A stretch of DNA of 24,035 bases from Burkholderiales bacterium. Lineage in GTDB: Bacteria > Pseudomonadota > Gammaproteobacteria > Burkholderiales > Burkholderiaceae_C. The stretch spans positions 1 through 24,035 of the forward strand of contig CANGHQ010000003.1 of assembly GCA_947453585.1 (NCBI GenBank), in the 5' to 3' direction. The position numbers were made by a program, and so were the translations under genes. How positions within the stretch are numbered: the first letter of the stretch is position 1; each line of letters opens with the position of its first letter. The notes beneath the pieces were generated by a model. That model was given only the letters and a program-made list of their open reading frames with translations, did not search any database and had not been told where the DNA came from. Positions 14,929 through 19,724 of the stretch are shown piece by piece.

Positions 14929-14948
14929 GGCTGGATGCTTGAACAGTA
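14929..14948 (-). promoter_or_regulatory. LexA (SOS) box upstream of recA
   Basis: On the minus strand TACTGT-TCAAGCAT-CCAG. The first half-site is a perfect TACTGT and the second differs at one base from the CTGT-N8-ACAG core. It closely resembles the E. coli recA operator and lies about 62 bp upstream of the recA start. A TATAAA-like -10 candidate lies just upstream of it. It may also affect the divergent MarR gene. Confidence 0.8.
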
Positions 14949-15012
14949 GTTTATACGCAGATTTAAACCGCAGAGTGGCGATTTTTAGTCAGTTTGCATT
15001 ACTATTAATTCC

Positions 15013-15495
15013 ATGCAGATTGCTCCACTTGCACCACCCGACGGCTGGCGCCACAACCACCTGGGCCACTGGCTGCGCCTGAGCCTGGAGCGCTTTGACG
15101 CGCGGGTGATGGCGCTGATGGCGCAGCACCCGGGCGTGTCGCTGGGTTTGTCCAACCTGGCTGCGCGCAGCCAGCTGGCGGCGGCGCACTGGCACATCAG
15201 CCGCCACCTGCCGCCCGAGGGCGCGCGCCTGACCGAGCTGGCACAGCGCGCGGGCATGAGCAAACAGGCCATGGGCACGCTGGTCAACCAGTGCGAGGCC
15301 TGGGGCATGGTGCAGCGCGAGCCCGATGCGCATGACGCGCGCGCCCGGCGCGTGTGCTTTACCGCCACCGGGCGCGCCTGGCTGGCGGCCTATGCCGACA
15401 GCGTGGCGCAGGCCGAAGACGAGTTGCGCAGCGCCGTGGGGCCCGAGGTGGCCATGGTGTTGGCGCTGGGCTTGGAGGCCTATAGCGCGGCCTGA
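15013..15495 (+). CDS. MarR-family transcriptional regulator
   Basis: A 160-residue winged-helix protein. The core is ARLTELAQRAGMSKQAMGTLVNQCEAWGMVQREPDAHDARARRVCFTATG, i.e. recognition helix plus the basic wing (DAHDARARRV) of the MarR fold, flanked by the N- and C-terminal dimerisation helices. Ligand and targets are unknown; MarR proteins commonly repress nearby genes and respond to small molecules. There is no Shine-Dalgarno; a TACTAT hexamer at 15000-15005 lies eight bases before the ATG, so this mRNA too may be nearly leaderless. It is divergent from recA and 148 bp ahead of a response regulator gene on the same strand. Confidence 0.9.
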   Translation: MQIAPLAPPDGWRHNHLGHWLRLSLERFDARVMALMAQHPGVSLGLSNLAARSQLAAAHWHISRHLPPEGARLTELAQRAGMSKQAMGTLVNQCEAWGMVQREPDAHDARARRVCFTATGRAWLAAYADSVAQAEDELRSAVGPEVAMVLALGLEAYSAA

Positions 15496-15643
15496 GCCCA
15501 AAGGCCACGGCATTGGCACAAAAAAAAACGGGCGGCGGGGGCAAACCCCTAGCGCGCGGCGCGGCGACAGCCAGAGGGGCGCCCTAGAATGGATTGTCAG
15601 TTCCGACGACATAACACCACAGCGCACAGCGCAGGAGACACGT

Positions 15644-16318
15644 ATGCGGATTTTGATCGCCGAAGACGACCAGGTGCTGGCCGATGGCCTCTTGCGCGCG
15701 CTGCGCAGCGCCGGAGCCGCCGTGGACCACGTGGCCAGTGGCACCGAGGCCGATGCGGCCCTGATGACCAACACCGAGTTCGACCTGCTGATTTTGGACC
15801 TGGGCCTGCCCAAGATGCACGGCCTGGACGTGCTCAAGCGCCTGCGTGCGCGCGGCTCGTCGCTGCCGGTGCTGATTTTGACGGCGGCTGACAGCGTGGA
15901 AGAGCGCGTCAAGGGCCTGGACTACGGCGCCGACGACTACATGGCCAAACCCTTTAGCCTGCAAGAGCTAGAGGCGCGCGCCCGCGCTCTGGTGCGCCGG
16001 GGCATGGGGGCGACCAGCAGCAACATCAAGCACGGGCCGCTGATTTACGACCAGACGGGCCGCGTGGCCACCATTGACGGCAAGATGGTCGAACTGTCGG
16101 CGCGCGAGCTGGGCCTGTTGGAAGTGCTGCTGCAGCGCACCGGCCGCCTGGTCAGCAAAGACCAGCTGGTGGAGCGCCTGTGCGAATGGGGCGAAGAGGT
16201 GAGCAACAACGCCATCGAGGTGTACATCCACCGCCTGCGCAAAAAGATCGAAAAAGGCCCGATCCGCATCGCCACGGTGCGGGGTTTGGGCTATTGCCTG
16301 GAAAAAATCCAGAGCTAG
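15644..16318 (+). CDS. Response regulator, OmpR/PhoB type (TctD/QseB-like)
   Basis: A 224-residue two-domain regulator. The receiver has the acidic pocket ED-D8/D9, phospho-acceptor D52 (ILDLGLP), T77 (ILTAAD) and K99 (YMAKPF). The C-terminal winged-helix DNA-binding domain runs from about residue 125 (GPLIYDQTGRVATIDGKMVELSARELGLLEVLLQ) to the end (NNAIEVYIHRLRKKI, TVRGLGYCL). AGGAG six bases before ATG 15644 fixes the start, while the open frame extends further upstream without protein features. A TAGAAT at 15585-15590 may be the -10 box. Its kinase is the next gene, once directly adjacent and now separated by a palindromic insertion. The family often controls tricarboxylate transport or quorum/envelope genes; the target is unknown here. 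Confidence 0.95.
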   Translation: MRILIAEDDQVLADGLLRALRSAGAAVDHVASGTEADAALMTNTEFDLLILDLGLPKMHGLDVLKRLRARGSSLPVLILTAADSVEERVKGLDYGADDYMAKPFSLQELEARARALVRRGMGATSSNIKHGPLIYDQTGRVATIDGKMVELSARELGLLEVLLQRTGRLVSKDQLVERLCEWGEEVSNNAIEVYIHRLRKKIEKGPIRIATVRGLGYCLEKIQS

Positions 16319-16411
16319 ATGGCCCCCACGCTTGTCGCTTCGCGTACTGCGCTGCCCCCCGAGGGGGCTGCTGCGCCTTGGGGCGGCCCGGCGGCGCAGC
16401 GTAGCTAGATG
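16313..16411. repeat. 9-bp direct repeats flanking an 81-bp insertion (probable target-site duplication)
   Basis: AGCTAGATG occurs at 16313-16321 and again at 16403-16411. The first copy contains the stop codon of the response regulator, the second the start codon of the kinase. Deleting one copy plus the 81 bp between would leave the stop directly abutting the ATG (TAGATG), the arrangement expected before insertion. Confidence 0.8.
16322..16402. mobile_element. REP-like palindromic element (Comamonadaceae type), non-autonomous
   Basis: An 81-bp GC-rich element with two stems: GCCCCC-cga-GGGGGC (16354-16368) and GCTGCGCC ... GGCGCAGC (16370-16377 with 16393-16400). Its segments CCCCCACGCTTGTCGCTTCG and CTTGGGGCGGCC are, from memory, widespread between genes of Comamonadaceae. 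It encodes nothing and no transposase is nearby, so it would have been moved in trans. Only one copy was noticed in this window. Confidence 0.7.
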
Positions 16412-17848
16412 AAAATTTTCCAGCGTGAGCAGCGCTCGCTGTTTGGCGAGATTCTGGATTGGATGCTCACGCCCATTTTGTTGTTGTGGCCGGTGACGCT
16501 GGTGTTGACTTGGCTGGTGGCGCAGGGGATTGCGGGCAAGCCGTTTGACCGGGCGCTGGAATACAACGTGGGCGCGCTGGCGCAACTTATTACGGTGCAA
16601 AAAGACACGGTGCGCTTTGCGCTGCCGCAGCCCGCGCGCGAGCTGCTGCGCGCGGACGAGGCTGACACGGTGTACTACCAGGTGCTGGGCCCCAAGGGCG
16701 AGTTTTTGAGTGGCGAACGCGGCCTGCCGCCACCGCCCGAAGACGAGCGCGCACCGGTGGGCGAAGTGCGCCTGCGCGACACGCAACTGCGCGGGCTGGA
16801 CCTGAAGGTGGCCTATATGTGGGTGCGGGTGGATGTGCCCGACAGCCCACCGGCGCTGGTACAGGTGGCCGAGACCATGGACAAGCGATCGGTGCTGGCC
16901 ACCGAAATTGTCAAGGGCGTGATGCTGCCGCAGTTTGTGATCTTGCCGCTGGCGGTGCTGCTGGTGTGGTTGGCGCTGGCGCAGGCCATCAAACCGCTCA
17001 ACCGCCTGGAAGAGCGCATTCGCGCCCGCAACCCGGACGACCTGAGCCCGCTGGATGTAGAGGCGGTGCCCTTGGAGGTGGCGCCGCTGGTGTCGTCGGT
17101 GAACGACCTGCTTTTGCGCCTGAAAGACTCGATTGCCACGCAAAAACGCTTTTTGGCGGATGCGGCGCACCAGCTCAAGACGCCACTGGCGGGCTTGCGC
17201 ATGCAGGCGGACCTGGCGCAGCGCCAGGACGCCAGCGCCGAGGAACTCAAGCAGTCGCTGCGCCACATTGGGCGCTCTAGCATTCGGGCCACGCACACGG
17301 TCAACCAGCTGCTGGCGCTGGCGCGCGCCGAGAGCAGCGCCGCCGTGCTGGCGCACCAGCCCTGCAATCTGGCGCGCCTGACCATGGACGTGGTGCGCGA
17401 CTGCGTGCCGCGCGCGGTGGAAAAAAACATCGACATCGGCTACGAGGGCGCCGACCCCAACACCGACGGCGTGGTGCTGCAGGGCAACGCCACCTTGCTG
17501 CAAGAAATGGTGCGCAACCTGGTGGACAACGCCATCAACTACACGCTGCCGCGCCTGGGCAAGCAGGCCATGATTACCGCGCGCGTGCTGGTAGACCCGT
17601 TTAGCCGGGCGCTGGTGCTGCAGGTGGAAGACACCGGCCCCGGCGTGCCAGCGGCCGAGCGCGAGCTGGTGTTTCAGCCCTTTTACCGCGCCCTGGGCAA
17701 CGAGGCTGACGGCTCGGGCCTGGGCCTGCCCATCGTGCTGGAAATTGCGCACCAGCACCACGCCACGGTGTCGGTAGAAGACAGCCGCCCAGGCCAGACG
17801 CCGCCGGGGGCGTGCTTTACGGTGCGTTTTAGCGTGAACAACGCCTGA
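16409..17848 (+). CDS. Sensor histidine kinase (TctE/QseC-like, 2CSK_N domain)
   Basis: A 479-residue membrane kinase. Order: helix 1 (about 20-40), a periplasmic 2CSK_N sensor domain (45-170, starting FDRALEYNVGALAQL), helix 2 (172-192), a HAMP-like linker (AIKPLNRLEERI), the H-box RFLADAAHQLKTPLAGLR with H254, N-box LVDNAINYT (N374), G1 VEDTGPGVP and G2 GSGLGLPIV. It should autophosphorylate and pass the phosphate to the neighbouring response regulator. The start ATG 16409 lies in the right copy of the 9-bp repeat; no Shine-Dalgarno is visible because the bases ahead of it belong to the inserted palindromic element. The signal sensed is unknown. Confidence 0.95.
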   Translation: MKIFQREQRSLFGEILDWMLTPILLLWPVTLVLTWLVAQGIAGKPFDRALEYNVGALAQLITVQKDTVRFALPQPARELLRADEADTVYYQVLGPKGEFLSGERGLPPPPEDERAPVGEVRLRDTQLRGLDLKVAYMWVRVDVPDSPPALVQVAETMDKRSVLATEIVKGVMLPQFVILPLAVLLVWLALAQAIKPLNRLEERIRARNPDDLSPLDVEAVPLEVAPLVSSVNDLLLRLKDSIATQKRFLADAAHQLKTPLAGLRMQADLAQRQDASAEELKQSLRHIGRSSIRATHTVNQLLALARAESSAAVLAHQPCNLARLTMDVVRDCVPRAVEKNIDIGYEGADPNTDGVVLQGNATLLQEMVRNLVDNAINYTLPRLGKQAMITARVLVDPFSRALVLQVEDTGPGVPAAERELVFQPFYRALGNEADGSGLGLPIVLEIAHQHHATVSVEDSRPGQTPPGACFTVRFSVNNA

Positions 17849-17875
17849 GGCGGCCTGTTTGCTGCGCGCGGCGGT

Positions 17876-18196
17876 TTAGCGGTCGGGTGGGATTTCTTTG
17901 GCCGGGGCGGCCTCAAACTCCACCAGCATGTCGGGCGCGGGTGCCGCCTTGGTGCGGGCGGCGGCTTGGGCCAGGGCTTGGAGGCGCTGGCCTTCTTCTG
18001 GCGTGAGCAAGGTCACGGAGCCAGCGTTCAACTCCAGCGGTGGGCGTTCACCATCAGCGGCCGCAGCGCCGCGCGACCAGGCAAAGTACGCGGCATTGAG
18101 CGCCAGCAACAACAGCGCGGCGGGCAGCCAAGGGCGTTGGGCGCGCTCGGCGTGCCAGCGGCGAAGTAAGGGGGTGAGAAAAGAGCGATTGCGCAT
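17876..18196 (-). CDS. Small single-pass membrane protein of unknown function, coupled to birA
   Basis: A 106-residue protein: a basic N-terminus (MRNRSFLTPLLRRWHAERAQRP), one transmembrane helix (WLPAALLLLALNAAYFAW), then an Ala/Pro-rich tail with LNAGSVTLLTPEEGQRLQAL. The topology should be cytosolic N-terminus and periplasmic tail. The start ATG 18196 is 4 bases past the birA stop, with GAGG just ahead, so it is translated together with birA. Similar short proteins follow birA in related genomes, to my recollection, but no role is known. It converges with the histidine kinase gene. Confidence 0.75.
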   Translation of the reverse strand: MRNRSFLTPLLRRWHAERAQRPWLPAALLLLALNAAYFAWSRGAAAADGERPPLELNAGSVTLLTPEEGQRLQALAQAAARTKAAPAPDMLVEFEAAPAKEIPPDR

Positions 18197-18200
18197 GGCC

Positions 18201-19091
18201 TCAGTGTCCTGCAAAAACCGCGCTTTTGGGCCGCACGCTGACTTCGGCGCTGCTGATTTTTTGCAGCCCGCTGGCGGTGTGCAGCAGCAAGGCGCCGCTG
18301 GCGTCCACGCCGCACCCCTGGCCCACGGTGCCGTCGGTGCACAACAGTTCTTGGCCATAGAGCAAATCGCGCGCGTGGTAGGCGCTGCGCAGCGGGCCAA
18401 AGCCCTCGTGGGCAAAGCGCAGCACCGCTTGCACCAGCGGCAGCGCGATCAGGCCCAGCGCCTGCGCGGCGTCTAGCTCGGGCAGCAGTTCGCGCAGCGC
18501 GGCCGGGGGCGTGCGCAGGTCTTGGGCTACCGGGCGCTCTATATTGATACCAATGCCAATGACGGCGTAGCGCAGTTCGCCCACGGCCACGGTTTCGATC
18601 AGGATGCCGCCGAGCTTGCGCCCGTCAAACCACAGGTCGTTGGGCCATTTGAGTTGCACGCTGGGATGCAGGCTCTGCGCCACGGCCAGGCCCACGGCCA
18701 GCGACAGGCCGGACCAGTCGGCCGGGGCCAGCGCCAGGCCAAGCGAGAAGGTGAGGGATGCGGTGGTTTGCGCGGCCTGCGTGGCGGCGTCAGGCCCAGC
18801 GGTGGCGGCAGTGTTGGCGGCAGCGCCCGCATCCAGCCCTGCGCCGTCGTGCAGCGCAGCGCCGTGGCTGCTCCAGGCGCGGCCCAGGCGGTCGCGGCCG
18901 GCGGTTTGGTGCTCGGCCACCAGCAGCACCGGGTCGGCGCGGCCCAGGCGGGCGCGGCGCATGAGTTCGGTGTTGGTGGAGCCCAGTTCGGGCAAGATTT
19001 CGACGCTAAAGCCGCTGAGCAAGGGCTCAATGGCCTGCCAGACGGCCTCGGCAGGCCAGCGCAGGGCCGGGGCGAGGGCGGCGTGGGGCAT
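18201..19091 (-). CDS. birA: Biotin--[acetyl-CoA-carboxylase] ligase, monofunctional (no HTH)
   Basis: A 296-residue ligase. It has the biotin-side segment STNTELMRRA, the ATP/biotin loop TAGRDRLGRAW (residues 63-73), KWPNDLWFDGRKLGGILIE (148-166) and AVIGIGINI, followed by the SH3-like C-terminal domain. It forms biotinyl-AMP and attaches biotin to AccB and other carboxylases. No N-terminal DNA-binding HTH is present, so it is the non-regulatory class. The usual GRGRxGR loop reads GRDRLGR, a Gly to Asp change at a position near the active site. An Ala-rich insert of about 30 residues (DAGAAANTAATAGPDAATQ) follows. The start was chosen at MPHAALAPALRW; an earlier ATG lacks family support. Confidence 0.92.
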   Translation of the reverse strand: MPHAALAPALRWPAEAVWQAIEPLLSGFSVEILPELGSTNTELMRRARLGRADPVLLVAEHQTAGRDRLGRAWSSHGAALHDGAGLDAGAAANTAATAGPDAATQAAQTTASLTFSLGLALAPADWSGLSLAVGLAVAQSLHPSVQLKWPNDLWFDGRKLGGILIETVAVGELRYAVIGIGINIERPVAQDLRTPPAALRELLPELDAAQALGLIALPLVQAVLRFAHEGFGPLRSAYHARDLLYGQELLCTDGTVGQGCGVDASGALLLHTASGLQKISSAEVSVRPKSAVFAGH

Positions 19092-19138
19092 TGGGCCGAA
19101 ACGCGGGCAGGGCTTGGGAAGGCTGGGTGGAGACGCGC

Positions 19139-19630
19139 CTAGCGCTTGCGCCACTGCGGGCGCTTGGGCGCGAGCAGCGTGCCGCGGCAGCTCTTGGCGC
19201 CACACCAGCAGGGGTATTCGGCCTTGAGTTTGGCGGTGTATCGCTCATCAGTCACCAGGCCGTAGTCGTAGTGCAGCTCTTCGCCGGACTTGATATTGCG
19301 CAAGGCCTTGATGAAGATGCGGCCGCGCACTTCGTCGGCTTCGCAGTTGCCGTCGCAAGAATGGTTGATCCATTTGGCCGAATTGCCTTGGCGCAAGCCG
19401 TCGATCACCCGCGTGTCGTCAATATGGAAGTAAAACGTGTGGTTGGGGTTGCTGGGGTCGTGCGGGTGGCGGTCTTGGGCTTCTTGCCAGCTGATCACCT
19501 CGCCCGTGTATTCCATGATGGTTTCGCCTTCGGCAAAATCGCGCATCGCAAAAACGCCCTTGCCGTGGATGCCGGACTCGCGGACTTGGGTGCGGCGGGC
19601 AGCGGGAACGGCAACGGTTTTTTTAAGCAC
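19139..19630 (-). CDS. SET-domain protein-lysine methyltransferase
   Basis: A 163-residue protein covering one SET domain plus post-SET: GIHGKGVFAMRDFAEGETIMEYTGEVIS (SAM-side N-part), FHIDDTRVIDGLRQGNSAKWINHSCDGNC (NHSC at 89-92 forming the pseudoknot), EELHYDYG (118-124) with the catalytic Tyr, and Cys triad C141, C143, C148 which with a Cys of the NHSC..NC segment forms the post-SET zinc site. SET enzymes transfer methyl groups from SAM to Lys; they are typical of eukaryotic chromatin and patchy in bacteria, where known substrates include histone-like proteins. GTG 19630 is taken as the start with weak support (no clear Shine-Dalgarno). It is divergent from topB and 47 bp ahead of birA. 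Confidence 0.92.
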   Translation of the reverse strand: MLKKTVAVPAARRTQVRESGIHGKGVFAMRDFAEGETIMEYTGEVISWQEAQDRHPHDPSNPNHTFYFHIDDTRVIDGLRQGNSAKWINHSCDGNCEADEVRGRIFIKALRNIKSGEELHYDYGLVTDERYTAKLKAEYPCWCGAKSCRGTLLAPKRPQWRKR

Positions 19631-19660
19631 AGGAAAAATTTGGTATGGTGAATCGTATGG

Positions 19661-19703
19661 GTGCGCGTGTGCGTGCCTGCGAGTGCGCGCTTGTGCGTGC
19701 GCG
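19661..19703. other. Alternating purine-pyrimidine tract in the SET/topB divergent promoter region
   Basis: GTGCGCGTGTGCGTGC (19661-19676) is a perfect 16-bp alternating tract, followed by GTGCGCGC (19683-19690) and TGTGCGTGCGCG (19692-19703). GT/GC alternation favours Z-DNA under negative supercoiling. It lies between the divergent starts of the SET gene and the topoisomerase gene. Confidence 0.6.
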
Positions 19704-19724
19704 AGAAAACGGAATTGTAGTCAT

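Noticed and set aside
15968..17761. 597-codon minus-strand frame antisense to the histidine kinase.
   Set aside because: His/Gln/Arg-rich composition with no motifs; the plus strand carries a full kinase with all catalytic boxes.
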